A stretch of 64,000 nucleotides of DNA from MWEI01 sp964600235 (GCA_964600235.1 CAZRIV010000008.1:119873-183872); one strand, 5' to 3'; shown: positions 43,343-53,600, numbered from the stretch's first letter. Made by a program: numbers and translations. The notes: generated from the letters alone by a model not told the origin.

Positions 43343-43675
43343 CTATACATAGGGCCTGTCGTCTTTTTTATACCAGCAGACATACACCCAGCAGTTCCTC
43401 TCATTCACAAAAACAGGGAGAGGATCGGCCAGGTGCACAAAGGTGCCCAGGAGGTTCGGAACCTCATGGACCGTGAAACCGATGCCCTTATGCCCGCTTT
43501 CAGCAAGCTCTGCCTCATCTTCCACAAATCCGCATGCCCCGCAGTCGCACCGCACGAACCAGATATCAAGATCTTCGATATCCAGGGTATGCCGTTTTCC
43601 GCAAAAGGTGCATCTCGCAACCAGTGAATTCATACTGTATCTATGGGGTTGGAAGTCAGGTCTGTCAACAGACAT
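43343..43675 (-). CDS. Small zinc-ribbon-like protein
   Basis: 110 aa from the ATG at 43675; GAAAGTG lies about seven bases upstream, and a TTG seven codons earlier is also possible. RCTFCGKRHTLDIEDLDIW and VRCDCGACG form a four-to-five-Cys zinc ribbon. The rest (GIGFTVHEVPNLLGTFVHLADPLPVF) is a compact alpha/beta tail. It stands alone and diverges from the esterase gene. Family not recognised; a regulatory or chaperone-like role would be guesswork. Confidence 0.6.
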   Translation of the reverse strand: MSVDRPDFQPHRYSMNSLVARCTFCGKRHTLDIEDLDIWFVRCDCGACGFVEDEAELAESGHKGIGFTVHEVPNLLGTFVHLADPLPVFVNERNCWVYVCWYKKDDRPYV

Positions 43676-43786
43676 ATGGTTTTCACTTTCAAACAACCCC
43701 GGTTTGGAGTATTACATCACAGACATATCTGCACATCATGACAACTATCCATTTTCATTATGTATATGGACTTATAGGAGATACTC

Positions 43787-44734
43787 ATGCGCTATTGCTG
43801 TTCAATGAGAATTATCATTCTGCTTGCCTCTTTGCTCTCTTCGACCTGTCTCTACGCCGCTGAACCGGCATTGCCCGGAAAGGTTCTGGAGGAGACCCTT
43901 TCACTAGGAGGGATGGAGCGGACCTACACTGCCTACATCCCGTCGGGGGAGCTTTCCTCGCCGGCACTTATCATAGCCCTGCACGGGGCAAAGGGCACAG
44001 GCAAAAAGATGCGTGAACTATGCGCATACCAGTTCGACCACCTTGCAGAAAAGGCCAAATGCATCGTGGTTTATCCCGACGGGTATTTGAACCACTGGAA
44101 TGACTGCCGCACCGTTCCTTCGGATGATGCGCACACGAAAAACATCGATGATGTCGCATTCATCACCAGCTTGATAGAGACCTTCAGCAGGAAATGGACT
44201 ATAGACACGAAAAGAGTCTATGCGGTAGGCCTGTCCAACGGTGGACACCTGTGTTTCCGTCTTGCCATTGAAGTCCCTGAGAAGATCTCCGGCATAGCGG
44301 TAGTAGGCGCCTGCATGCCTGCACCGGAATTTTCCAAGTGCGCAGATCCCCGGCCAGGCATGCCCGTAATGATCGTGAATGGCACTGATGACCCCATCAA
44401 TCCCTTTGAAGGGGGCATGGTAAGACTCTTATATGTATTCTCCAAGGGCGCAGTCGTATCGTCAAAACAGACAGCCCGTCTCTGGCTGAAGCCACAGGAC
44501 CGCGAGTCCTTGCCGAAAATTACCAGACATGAAGATTCAGACCCTGGTGACGAGACATATATCGAAAGCCTTACCTGGCCTGATTCCAAGGTCAGGCTTT
44601 ACATGGTCTATGGCGGGGGCCACACCATACCCGGGGGGGAACAGTATCTGCCCGTATTCGTCATCGGGAGGGTGAGCAGGGATATGACCATGGCGGATGA
44701 AACCTGGCGGTTTTTTCAGGCTAACAGAAAATAG
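43787..44734 (+). CDS. Secreted PHB-depolymerase/feruloyl-esterase family hydrolase
   Basis: A signal peptide ends near LYAA-EPA, so the enzyme is exported. It is an alpha/beta-hydrolase of the LpqC/CE1 type, with YTAYIPSG, IIALHGAKGTGKKM (oxyanion region), the nucleophile in GLSNGGHLC, an acid in NGTDDPINPFEGG and the His in YGGGHTIPGG. Length 315 aa. GGAG lies nine bases before the ATG. It could act on short hydroxyalkanoate or aromatic esters; the substrate is unknown. Confidence 0.85.
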   Translation: MRYCCSMRIIILLASLLSSTCLYAAEPALPGKVLEETLSLGGMERTYTAYIPSGELSSPALIIALHGAKGTGKKMRELCAYQFDHLAEKAKCIVVYPDGYLNHWNDCRTVPSDDAHTKNIDDVAFITSLIETFSRKWTIDTKRVYAVGLSNGGHLCFRLAIEVPEKISGIAVVGACMPAPEFSKCADPRPGMPVMIVNGTDDPINPFEGGMVRLLYVFSKGAVVSSKQTARLWLKPQDRESLPKITRHEDSDPGDETYIESLTWPDSKVRLYMVYGGGHTIPGGEQYLPVFVIGRVSRDMTMADETWRFFQANRK

Positions 44735-44816
44735 GTTTCTTAAGCCCGCACCCTTGTTTGACCGGAAGATCTCGGTGAAATTTTCTTCAGGGTTTTCCCC
44801 ATTTCTGCTTGGGGGC

Positions 44817-45386
44817 CTAAAGGATTTGTTCTTGTCCTCTCTCGCTCACCATGCGGATAAAGTATCCCGTAAAGGGGCTGTCTTTTGCAAGTTCAGGGTG
44901 AAAGGTGGTAAGCAGGATGTTGTTCTGCCGCACCCCGACAACGTCTCCTGCAAACTCGGCAAGGACCTCAACCTCATTGCCCAGCGAGCGTATCCTCGGT
45001 GCCCGTATGAACACCATGGAGAACTCCCTGTCCGTAATTACTGCTCTTCCCTTTGCAACCCGGCTATGGATCTGGGACCCATAGGCATTCCGGTCCACCT
45101 TTATGTCCACACTTTGCCACACTCCCCCTTGGGCAAGAAGGATGACGCCGGCGCAGGTACCCCAGACCGGTACTCCCTGCATGATCAACTTTTGAACAGG
45201 TGCTTTGAGTCCTGAAGACTCAATGAGCTTCCTCATGGCAGTACTCTCTCCGCCGGGAAGGATCAGTGCGTCGATGCCATCAAGCTCAAGGGGGTTCCGT
45301 ATACAGCGGCTTTCTACGCCATGCCGCTCGAGGTTTGACCTGTGTTCCCGGACATTGCCCTGGAGCGAGAGGATCCCGACGATCAT
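44817..45386 (-). CDS. pdxT: Pyridoxal 5'-phosphate synthase glutaminase subunit
   Basis: It releases ammonia from glutamine for PdxS. The class I amidotransferase triad is visible: Cys in VWGTCAGVILLA, and the His-Glu pair in TTFHPELAKD. ILSLQGNVREH and LPGGESTAMRKL are family motifs. Length 189 aa. The ATG overlaps the pdxS TAA by one base (TAATG). Confidence 0.96.
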   Translation of the reverse strand: MIVGILSLQGNVREHRSNLERHGVESRCIRNPLELDGIDALILPGGESTAMRKLIESSGLKAPVQKLIMQGVPVWGTCAGVILLAQGGVWQSVDIKVDRNAYGSQIHSRVAKGRAVITDREFSMVFIRAPRIRSLGNEVEVLAEFAGDVVGVRQNNILLTTFHPELAKDSPFTGYFIRMVSERGQEQIL

Positions 45387-46273
45387 TACCAGCCTCTTCC
45401 TGCAAGACGCTCTTCATCCGGCATGATTCTGACATCCAGGCCCGGCATGGCATCCCCCAGCCCCTCGGACACCCGCGCGACCCACGCAGGGTCTTCATAG
45501 TGCGCCACTGCCTCCACAATGGCCCGTGCCCTTCTGGCGGGATCGGCCGACTTGAATATGCCTGAACCTACAAACACGCCGTCTGCACCGAGCTGCATCA
45601 TGAGTGCGGCATCTGCGGGGGTGGCGATGCCGCCGGCTGCAAAATTGACGACAGGGAGCGCCAAGAGCCCTCTGACCTCCCACATGACGTCCAGGGGAGC
45701 GCCAAGGGCTTTTGCAAACCCGAATACCTCCTCCTCGCTCATGGAGCACAGTTCACGCACCTGCTTCATCACCGAGCGCATGTGTCGGACCGCCTCCACA
45801 ACGTTGCCTGTCCCCGCCTCGCCCTTGGTCCTGATCATGCTCGCGCCCTCGCCTATCCTCCGGGCAGCCTCGCCGAGGTCGCGGCATCCGCAGACAAAGG
45901 GAATCCTGAAGGCACTCTTATTGATATGGTGCTCCTCGTCGGCAGGGGTCAATACCTCGCTCTCGTCAATGTAGTCTATCTCAAGGGACTGAAGCACCTG
46001 GGCTTCCACGATATGCCCGATCCTCACCTTTGCCATGACCGGTATCGTTACCGCCTTCTTGATGTCCTTTATCATGCCCGGATCACTCATACGGGCCACG
46101 CCGCCCTGCTTTCTTATATCCGAGGGGACCCTCTCCAGCGCCATAACGGCTACAGCGCCGGCATCTTCCGCGATCCTGGCCTGGTCGGCCGTCGTCACAT
46201 CCATGATCACGCCGCCCTTGAGCATCCGGGCAAGTCCCCTGTTCACAAGATTCTGTTCCGATCTGTTTGACAT
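45386..46273 (-). CDS. pdxS: Pyridoxal 5'-phosphate synthase lyase subunit
   Basis: It makes PLP from ribose 5-phosphate, glyceraldehyde 3-phosphate and ammonia. The start at 46273 (MSNRSEQNLVNRGLA) has AAGGAG upstream, and the frame upstream of it is not coding. Features are GGVIMDVTTADQARIAEDAGA, MAKVRIGHIVEAQVL with catalytic lysine, YIDESEVLTPAD and VVNFAAGGIATPADAALMM. Length 295 aa. It forms a dodecamer with PdxT and is divergent from its likely regulator. Confidence 0.97.
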   Translation of the reverse strand: MSNRSEQNLVNRGLARMLKGGVIMDVTTADQARIAEDAGAVAVMALERVPSDIRKQGGVARMSDPGMIKDIKKAVTIPVMAKVRIGHIVEAQVLQSLEIDYIDESEVLTPADEEHHINKSAFRIPFVCGCRDLGEAARRIGEGASMIRTKGEAGTGNVVEAVRHMRSVMKQVRELCSMSEEEVFGFAKALGAPLDVMWEVRGLLALPVVNFAAGGIATPADAALMMQLGADGVFVGSGIFKSADPARRARAIVEAVAHYEDPAWVARVSEGLGDAMPGLDVRIMPDEERLAGRGW

Positions 46274-46288
46274 GTCCGACTCCTTGCT

Positions 46289-46329
46289 ATTGTTATATAA
46301 CAATTTACTCTTTAACATATTAGTGTTAT
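46289..46329. promoter_or_regulatory. Operator-like inverted repeats between pdxS and the MocR regulator
   Basis: ATTGTTATATAACAAT (46289-46304) is a perfect 16-bp palindrome. TAACATATTAGTGTTA (about 46313-46328) repeats the TAACA/TGTTA halves. Both lie in the 88-bp gap between the divergent starts, covering the zone where both promoters must be. MocR/PdxR regulators bind repeated sites in this place in other bacteria. Confidence 0.65.
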
Positions 46330-46361
46330 ACTTATTTAAGGCAATGTCAAGGAGGAGTGTG

Positions 46362-47597
46362 ATGAGATATAAAGCGGTCGCCGAGAGGCTTGCCTTTGAT
46401 ATCCTTAAAAAGATGAGGCCTGGAGACCGTCTGCCGGGCGTCAGGGAGCTGGCAAAGCAGGAGGACATCAGCCTGGTGACGGCCAGGAATGTGTACCAGC
46501 ATCTCATGGGCAAAGGCATTGTGGTGAGCCGCCAGGGATCAGGCACCTTTGTTGCCTACGGATCATCAGGGGGCATCATCGACATGAGCACCATCCGACC
46601 GCCGGAAGAACTGCTGCTGTGGGTGGGCCAGCATCTGAGCATAACCATGGAAGGGCTCCACACCTATGACCCCCCCGAGGGTTACGAGCCTTTGCGCAAC
46701 CTCTCGAGAGACTGGCTCGCAACCCTTGGCATAGACCACGCCCCCATCATCACCGCAGGCTCTCAGCAGGCCCTCTTCCTGGTGGGGCTGACCATTTTGA
46801 AAAAAGGAGATGTCGTTGCCGTGGAGGACCCTGGTTATATGGGCGCGGTCCGAATCTTCGAGTCGCTGGGGGCAACAGTCAAAACCGTGCCTTATCTCTC
46901 GAATCACAAGGACCTTGACCATCTGGCGGCCATGGGCATCCGCATGTTCTACACCATGCCCCAGGGACACATACCAACAGGCAGGTCCATCCCCGAGGAT
47001 ATGAGAGACCGGCTTTTAAGGATCGCCCGTAATAAGGATTTCTTCATCATCGAGGACGACCCCCTTTCCGAGGTTGTCGGAATGACGCCACTGAAGGCCC
47101 GTGATACCCACGAGAGCGTCATCTACATCAAGAGCCTCTCCAACATGCTGGGGCCTGGCCTGCGCATGGGATTCGCCGTGGTTCCAGGTTCCATGTACAC
47201 TGAAGTAATCAGGCGTAAAGAGATCAATGACCTCTCGCTCTCGGGTATTCTCCAGCGCTGCCTGTGTACGATACTTGCCTCCTCGGATTGGAAAGAACAC
47301 GTCAAGCGGCTCAAACTCGAACTGAGGACACGTCAAGCCTTTCTCTCACAGAATACTCAGTGGTCGACAAACGGCCCGTGCCTGTGGATAAAAACCCCGG
47401 TCCCCAGCCGTATGGGCAGGGAAGATCTCCTCGGGCTCGGCGTCAGGATAACACCGGGAGACATTTATGGATCAAAGTGGTCCAATCACATAAGGCTCTC
47501 CGTGCTGACCCCTTCCCGCACGGATTTCGAACGGGCAATCGGCATAATCCAGGGGTATTTGAAAGGCGTGACAGGCCCGGGACTCACAGATTTCTGA
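46362..47597 (+). CDS. MocR-family (PdxR-like) transcriptional regulator
   Basis: The start at 46362 follows GGAGGAG. A GntR winged-helix domain (residues 1-~70: GDRLPGVRELAKQEDISLVTARNVYQ) is joined to a fold-type I aminotransferase-like domain. The divergent pdxS and the operator-like palindromes suggest it senses PLP and controls pdxST. The expected PLP lysine motif (SK before a PGLRLG-like segment) reads SLSNMLGPGLRMG, so Asn replaces the Schiff-base Lys; a Lys four residues earlier (YIKS) is the nearest alternative. IIEDDPLSEV also differs from the common EDDYDSEF. PLP may therefore be bound without a covalent link, or another ligand is sensed. Confidence 0.88.
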   Translation: MRYKAVAERLAFDILKKMRPGDRLPGVRELAKQEDISLVTARNVYQHLMGKGIVVSRQGSGTFVAYGSSGGIIDMSTIRPPEELLLWVGQHLSITMEGLHTYDPPEGYEPLRNLSRDWLATLGIDHAPIITAGSQQALFLVGLTILKKGDVVAVEDPGYMGAVRIFESLGATVKTVPYLSNHKDLDHLAAMGIRMFYTMPQGHIPTGRSIPEDMRDRLLRIARNKDFFIIEDDPLSEVVGMTPLKARDTHESVIYIKSLSNMLGPGLRMGFAVVPGSMYTEVIRRKEINDLSLSGILQRCLCTILASSDWKEHVKRLKLELRTRQAFLSQNTQWSTNGPCLWIKTPVPSRMGREDLLGLGVRITPGDIYGSKWSNHIRLSVLTPSRTDFERAIGIIQGYLKGVTGPGLTDF

Positions 47598-47718
47598 CTA
47601 TCCCGCCTGCAGGGACGACCCCCATGTACAACATTTGAATAAAGGATATCATCCAGGATCATGTTCAACACATCTTTTGAAACATCCTGACCTTAAGCCG
47701 TCCTGAACCTGCACGCGA

Positions 47719-48510
47719 TCATTCAAGAATCCTGTTCAGCTTCCCACTCGAAAATCCTTCGAGGTCAAGGGAAACAAAGGCGAAGCCCAGGGACCGCATG
47801 TGCCTGATAATCTCATCTTTGTATTCAAGAACCACTTTGGGTTCATCCACCTCGATGACGGCGCTGTCATAGGGGAAATGCCTGACGCGAACCTGCCTGA
47901 ATCCGAATCCTTTCAGAAATGCCTCTGCCGCATCAACACGCCGCAATAGATCCTCCCTGATCCGGAAACCATAGGGAAATCGTGAGCACAGGCAGACCGT
48001 GTTGGGCTTGTCCCACACCCTCAGACCCAGCCCTTTGGCAAATGAGCGGATCTCCTCCTTGCTCACCCCGAGTTCGGCAAGGGGCTGCCAGATGTGATCC
48101 TCACAGGCCGCCTTCATGCCGGGCCGGTAATCTGAGAGGTCAGAGGCATTCGAGCCGTCTGCAACCGTAGTAAAACCACTGTCACCGGCCCAGGCAAGAC
48201 CTTTTGCGTCCCTCATTTTCCGGCATAGATAACAGCGGTCCTTTGAATTCATCGCAAACCCGGGATCTGAGAGCTCGTCCACCCGGATGACTACATGTTT
48301 TATGCCGATGAGCTCGGCCAGGGACCTGGCCTCATCAAGATCACCCGAAGAAATAATCGGTGAATCGAAAGTCAGTGCGCAGGACTCTTCCCCCAGGGCA
48401 TCATGAGCGACTTTCGCAAGTACCGTGCTGTCGAGGCCTCCGGAGAAGAGCACCAGGAGCCTTCCCTTTTCTTCAATGGCATCTCCAAGCTTTTCGAGCT
48501 TATCCACCAC
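47719..48510 (-). CDS. larE: LarE, ATP-dependent sulfur transferase of nickel-pincer cofactor synthesis
   Basis: It converts carboxylates of the pyridinium precursor to thiocarboxylates. The PP-loop is VLFSGGLDSTVLAKVAHD. The Cys-rich parts are RCYLCRKMRD and NTVCLCSRFPYG; the latter contains the conserved Cys that gives up its sulfur in the Lactobacillus enzyme. The extra nearby Cys could instead hold an Fe-S cluster as proposed for some LarE proteins (inference). The start is a GTG at 48510 with AGAGGAA upstream, inside the larB gene. It is the last gene of larC-larB-larE. Confidence 0.9.
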   Translation of the reverse strand: MVDKLEKLGDAIEEKGRLLVLFSGGLDSTVLAKVAHDALGEESCALTFDSPIISSGDLDEARSLAELIGIKHVVIRVDELSDPGFAMNSKDRCYLCRKMRDAKGLAWAGDSGFTTVADGSNASDLSDYRPGMKAACEDHIWQPLAELGVSKEEIRSFAKGLGLRVWDKPNTVCLCSRFPYGFRIREDLLRRVDAAEAFLKGFGFRQVRVRHFPYDSAVIEVDEPKVVLEYKDEIIRHMRSLGFAFVSLDLEGFSSGKLNRILE

Positions 48511-49285
48511 CCGATTTCCTCTGAAGGGACTTGAACACCCGCACGGCAGCCGCTGCAGCACCGACGCTGTTGCCGATGTTCATGACCACGACCCCGGGAA
48601 CACAGCACTGGAGCATGGTGGCAAGCGCTGCCTCGCCCCCCCCTCCATGGCCGTATCCGACGGGAGTGGGCACGGCGATGATGGGCAGGTCCGTGAGAGA
48701 GGCCATGAGTGTGGGCAGCACACCGTCCATACCTGCGAATATGATCAGGATATCCGCACCCTTTGCCTTCTTCAGCCCGATCAGAGGCCGGTGCATCCCG
48801 GAGGCGCCTACATCAAAGGCCCGTATGACCTCATAGCCAAGCTCTTCTATAATGAATGCGGATTCCTGCGCATACGTGACATCCGCAGTGCCGGCGGTTA
48901 TGATACCTGCGCATCCCGTCTTTTTCCTCTCGGAAAGGCCGTGTTTCTTTATCAGCAGGAGCCTCCCGGCCTTGTTCACCTCTGCACGCTGAAACTGCTG
49001 CCTGATAATACGCTCTTTTTCACCATCAACAATGGACACAAAAACCCGTCCATTACTGTCAAACAGACTCCTGGCAATAGTGATGACCTGGTCCATGGTC
49101 TTGCCCTCGGAAAAGATCACCTCGGGGAAACCCATGCGGTGGGACCGGTGGAGATCCAGGAGAAAGTCCTCCCCCTCCGCATAAAGCATGCGCATGAGGC
49201 GCTCCTGTACTTCCTCTGCGTTTATCTCACCCTTCTTGTAGGCATCGAGAACATCTTTCATGCGCGCCCCCAAAGGAATTGTCAT
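48500..49285 (-). CDS. larB: LarB, pyridinium-3,5-biscarboxylic acid mononucleotide synthase
   Basis: It carboxylates nicotinic acid adenine dinucleotide at C5 and hydrolyses the phosphoanhydride. An N-terminal helical part (LDAYKKGEINAEEVQERLM) and GFPEVIFSEGKTMDQVI are family marks. The C-terminal half resembles PurE (GIITAGTADVTYAQES, then ILIIFAGMDGVLPTLMASL and VGYGHGGGGEAALATML). 261 aa from the ATG at 49285, which overlaps the larC TGA; a GTG one codon earlier is possible. Confidence 0.93.
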   Translation of the reverse strand: MTIPLGARMKDVLDAYKKGEINAEEVQERLMRMLYAEGEDFLLDLHRSHRMGFPEVIFSEGKTMDQVITIARSLFDSNGRVFVSIVDGEKERIIRQQFQRAEVNKAGRLLLIKKHGLSERKKTGCAGIITAGTADVTYAQESAFIIEELGYEVIRAFDVGASGMHRPLIGLKKAKGADILIIFAGMDGVLPTLMASLTDLPIIAVPTPVGYGHGGGGEAALATMLQCCVPGVVVMNIGNSVGAAAAAVRVFKSLQRKSGGG

Positions 49286-50460
49286 CACGCCTGTTCATGC
49301 TCCTGCATCACCCGCTGCACCTCATCCCGCAGTGTCGATATGGGGACTCCGGTCCTGCGTGAAATATCGTGAAGGTCACCATATTCAGGCTTGGCCCGGC
49401 GTGTTCCATCCGGCAGGGCAACCTCTTTTATGCTTATTTCGCCAAACCTGGTAGCCACCTTGTATTGTTGCCTCGGGAGGACAAGACGCTCCACAAGGTG
49501 GTAGCGAACCCCTATGGTCGAGGTATACATGAGGAAGGACGAGAGCACATCCCTGAGATCCTCCTCCTCGCACAACGCCGAGATGGTGAAGCCCGGTCTG
49601 CCCTGCTTCATGATCCTCGGGGTGATGCCCGCGTCCTTGGCCCCCGCATCCAGGATCCTGTCCAGTGCCGCCGAAGCATCCTCGGGCATCATATCATCGA
49701 TGTCGGCCTCAATTTTGTAGGTTCTTTCCGAGTGTGCGGCAGTATCGGTTTCGCACAACATGACGCGGCAGAGGTTGGGCCAGTCCTCGAACCTCTTGGT
49801 CCCGCACCCATAGCCCACTGATCTGATGATGATCTCTGAGGGCGGTTCCCGCCTGTCCGCCAGGGCGTTAAGCACTGCCGCCCCTGTGGGGGTGGTCAGT
49901 TCTGCTTCGATGGTGGACGGCCTCACCTTCATTCCTTCCAGCAGCTTCACTGTGGCCGGTGCCGGAACCGGGATCTTCCCGTGGAGGGAGTCCGTCAGAC
50001 CGCTGCCCAGTGGAACCGGGCATGCATATATGGACTCCACCCCAAGGAAATCAATGGCTGCAGATATCCCCACGATATCAAGGATGGAGTCAACGGCCCC
50101 GATCTCATGGAAGTGGACATCCTCCATGGGGCAGCCATGCACCTCCGATTCAACCCGGGCCAGGACCTCGAAAACCCGGTCGGCCTTGAACTTGACGGCT
50201 TCCGGTAACTTCACCAGGATATCGTCTCGGATGGCTGCGTAGGTCCTCATGTGGTTCGTAGCAGGGATCTCGAAGCGCACATGCAAACAGGAGATGCTGC
50301 TGATACACTGGTCCGTGACGTGAAGGGCAAAGGGCCCTATGCCAAGGCTGCCGAACACCTCTTCCAGATACCCGCACGGGCATCCGAGGTGAATGAGTCC
50401 TGCCAGCAGCATGTCACCGCTGACACCGCCGATGGGATCAATAATGAGCACCCGTCGCAT
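49285..50460 (-). CDS. larC: LarC, nickel insertion protein of the pincer cofactor
   Basis: A CTP-dependent nickel chelatase that completes the nickel-pincer nucleotide. Conserved segments are IIDPIGGVSGDMLLAGLIHL, HFHEIGAVDSILDIVG (metal-binding His and Glu), TPTGAAVLNALAD and YKIEADIDDMMPEDAS. In Lactobacillus plantarum larC is split and read through a programmed frameshift. Here it is one continuous 391-aa frame. It is the first gene of the lar unit, and no larA (lactate racemase) is present in this window. Confidence 0.93.
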   Translation of the reverse strand: MRRVLIIDPIGGVSGDMLLAGLIHLGCPCGYLEEVFGSLGIGPFALHVTDQCISSISCLHVRFEIPATNHMRTYAAIRDDILVKLPEAVKFKADRVFEVLARVESEVHGCPMEDVHFHEIGAVDSILDIVGISAAIDFLGVESIYACPVPLGSGLTDSLHGKIPVPAPATVKLLEGMKVRPSTIEAELTTPTGAAVLNALADRREPPSEIIIRSVGYGCGTKRFEDWPNLCRVMLCETDTAAHSERTYKIEADIDDMMPEDASAALDRILDAGAKDAGITPRIMKQGRPGFTISALCEEEDLRDVLSSFLMYTSTIGVRYHLVERLVLPRQQYKVATRFGEISIKEVALPDGTRRAKPEYGDLHDISRRTGVPISTLRDEVQRVMQEHEQA

Positions 50461-50638
50461 CTTTTACCGAGTACGCTTTTTCTTATGTTTTATCAAGGCT
50501 ATAGTGGGGGGAGGGGGGCGGCATGCGCCGCATCACGGCAATTCAGGTAAGACAATCATTCCATGACCGGGATCCTCTGTTTATATCGCACCATAAAAAA
50601 CTTACACGATCACGGACATGGGTGGTCATGCAGGGACC

Positions 50639-53600
50639 CTATTGGAGGATGCCCAGCTTCCTCATCCTGGCCTGCAGGGTTGTGCGCTTCATGCCCAGGA
50701 CCTCTGCGGCCCCTCCGGGCCCCCCGATCCGGCCGCCTGTCTGGGCGAGCACATGGGTGATATACCGGCGTTGAAGCTCATCCATTGTGGGCCTGCCGGT
50801 GAATGACGGCTCCTCATGAATGCCCTGCGAAACCGGCAGGTTAAGCTGGAGCCTCTCGCCCGATGAGAGGATTGCCGTGCGCTCCATCACGTTTCTCAGC
50901 TCGCGCACGTTTCCGGGCCATGGGTAGGCCAGCAGCGAAGCGATATCATTCTCGCTCAGATCAGGCAGCACCCGATGGTACTTGCGGGCATACTGGCTGA
51001 GAAACTCTTGAGCCAGGAAGACGACGTCCCCTCCGCGCTCGCGCAACGGCGGCAGCATCAGCGGCACCACATTCAGCCGGTAGTAGAGGTCCTGCCGGAA
51101 CCGTCCTTCCGCCACATCCATGGCCAGATCTCGGTTGGTGGCGGCAACGAGCCGGAAGTCGGATGCCATGGCACGGGTTCCGCCCACACGGGTGAAGCTC
51201 TTCTCCTGCAGAACCCGAAGCAATTTCACCTGGGCGGAAAACGGCACATCACCGATCTCGTCGATGAAGAGCGTCCCGGTATGGGCCAGCTCCACGCGGC
51301 CCGCCTTCTGACGGTCCGCGCCCGTGAATGAGCCCTTCTCATGGCCGAAGAGTTCGCTCTCCACCAGTGGCTCGGGCACTGCCGCAAGATCCACCACCAC
51401 GAACGGGCCTGTTTTTCTCCTGCTGGTGTCGTGGACCCTGCGGGCCAGGAGTTCCTTGCCGACACCTGTTTCACCGGTGATGAGGAGGGTGGCATCAGTG
51501 CCGGCCGCCTGATCCGCCTGGGCGAGCAGCGACGTCATGGCTGGGCTTCTGCCCAGGATCCTGACCGCCTCGTCTCCCCCTTCCGATGCCCCCCGGCCTG
51601 AAAAGCCCCGTGCCGTACCAGAGGCCACCATGCCGGTATAGTGGAAGATACGCAAAATGGAGATGCCCACATGCCGTGCCACCCTTACCACCACATCCCG
51701 GTCAACGACCTCGCTTCCGGGATCGATGTATGAGTTGTCCATGTAGAGCACACCGCTGAGTTCCCCTGCCACTATGACCGGCAGACAGATGACGGCCAGG
51801 GTCTGGTGATTTTCCTTATCTGTATGATCAATATTCAGCACATCTCCTGATCTCATGATTAAAGGCTCGCCATTGCGGTATGCCTTGAACATGAGGCCGA
51901 GCGAAGAGCGAAATGACTCGGAAAAGACTTCGGCCTTGTCGAGATTGTACGATACCCTCAGAACCGGACGTGCCGTATCCCGGGGACCGGAGAACCAGAA
52001 CAGCCCACCCCGCTCGGCCCCGAAAAATCTGCAGGCCGCAGAGACCAGCCGGGTAAGGAGTTCGTCGCGGTCCGCACTCGGTACGAACTCGTCCATGAGG
52101 TCCATGAACCGATCAATGAGTTCCTGCCTGCGGGCGCCGGTCTTGGGCGGTACGCCCACCCGCAGCAGGGGCATCAGGTCGTCCGGGAACAGGTCCTGTC
52201 CGTATCCGCCCAGGCCTTCCCATGCCAGGAGCGCAAGATTGCGCGCTGACGTACGGTCGCGCTGCGCCAGCTTCACACGGGCCATCTCGGCCCTGGTCTT
52301 TGCCAGTTCGATGGGGTCTCCGGTCTTGAGAAGGTCGGCCTCGCTGGCCTCCAGCAGTGAGAGCACCACCTCCGGGCTCTCCTGTCGGCCCCGTGCCTGA
52401 AGTGCCCGCAGCCGCAGGCCCACGCCCCGCAGGTGTATGTTGGGCCCGGCCAGGACCCTTTCCATCTCCTGCTCGAACCCGAAAGATGCAATGGGATCAA
52501 ACCCTTTGAGTTCAAAGGCATAGAGCATCTCCAGCGTCACAGGCCAGTTATACTGGGGCCCGATGGCCTCGGTAAAGGTCGTGTCCCTGGTGATGCGGTA
52601 GGCCTCCTCCAGATCGCCCTCGAAGTAACTGTAATAGGCAAGTCCCTTCATGACCACGTGCATGGCTGCGGCATTCCCGTTCTCAGAGGCCTCCTTCCGG
52701 GCTGCGATCAGATGCGTGTGGGCCTCGCTTCTGCGGCCCATGATGATGAGCACGATACCCAACAGGGCCTCGAAAAAGCAGGTGTTGCGGTTGTTCCTTA
52801 CCATGCGGGAGCGCCGCCAGTGTGAGTCGAGCACGCCGATGGCCCGGTGGTACTGGCCAAGAAGGGCGCTGCAGTACCCAAGCGCCGATGAGGATGCCAG
52901 GTGCTCGGGGAGGAATGTGGGCACACTCTGGCCGGATTTGAGATTTCCCAGGCGCACCACCGCCTCGAAGCTGTCCACCGCCTCCTTGTACATGCCCTGG
53001 AGGTAATAGTAGATGCCGCGGAACTCTGCTGATGTGGCCATGATGTCCTCATCACCAAGGGCCTCGGCCTGGTCCAGGCCGGCCTCGATGAGACCGAACC
53101 CCTCGGCCGTCTGACCGATGACATACTTGTACAGACCCATGACCAGGTCGCAGCGGGCCAGCGTACGCAGGTCCCCGAGCCGCTCGGCCACAGGGTAGGC
53201 CTGTTCGAGCAGGGGGGGTATGGTGTGGATGTCTCTGATCAGGTTGATCCGCAGCCGGCACAGTTCGTTCGCAACGGCCAGGAAGAGCGGATCCCACTCG
53301 GGCCTCCCCCTCTGGGGTAAGGCAAGGCTCAGGGCAGTCTCCAGGAGTTCCAGCGCATCCACCCTGCTGCCCGAGCGGACGGCCTTGCGCGCTGACTCCT
53401 CTGCAAACAGGGCCGCGTCATGGTCCCGTCCGGCCTTTATCAGGAGCGACACCCTCGTACGGACATTAAGCGTGTCCTGCAGGCCTAGCCTGCGCATCTT
53501 CTCCACCAGTGCGTCAAGGTGTTCTTTTGTGTTGATGCGGGCGAGCCTGCGTGAGACCTCCACGCTCAGATCCTTTACCAGGGTGATGCCACCGTCGTGA

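Noticed and set aside
46035..46361. Upstream extension of the MocR regulator frame
   Set aside because: It would overlap pdxS entirely; homology and GGAGGAG place the start at 46362.
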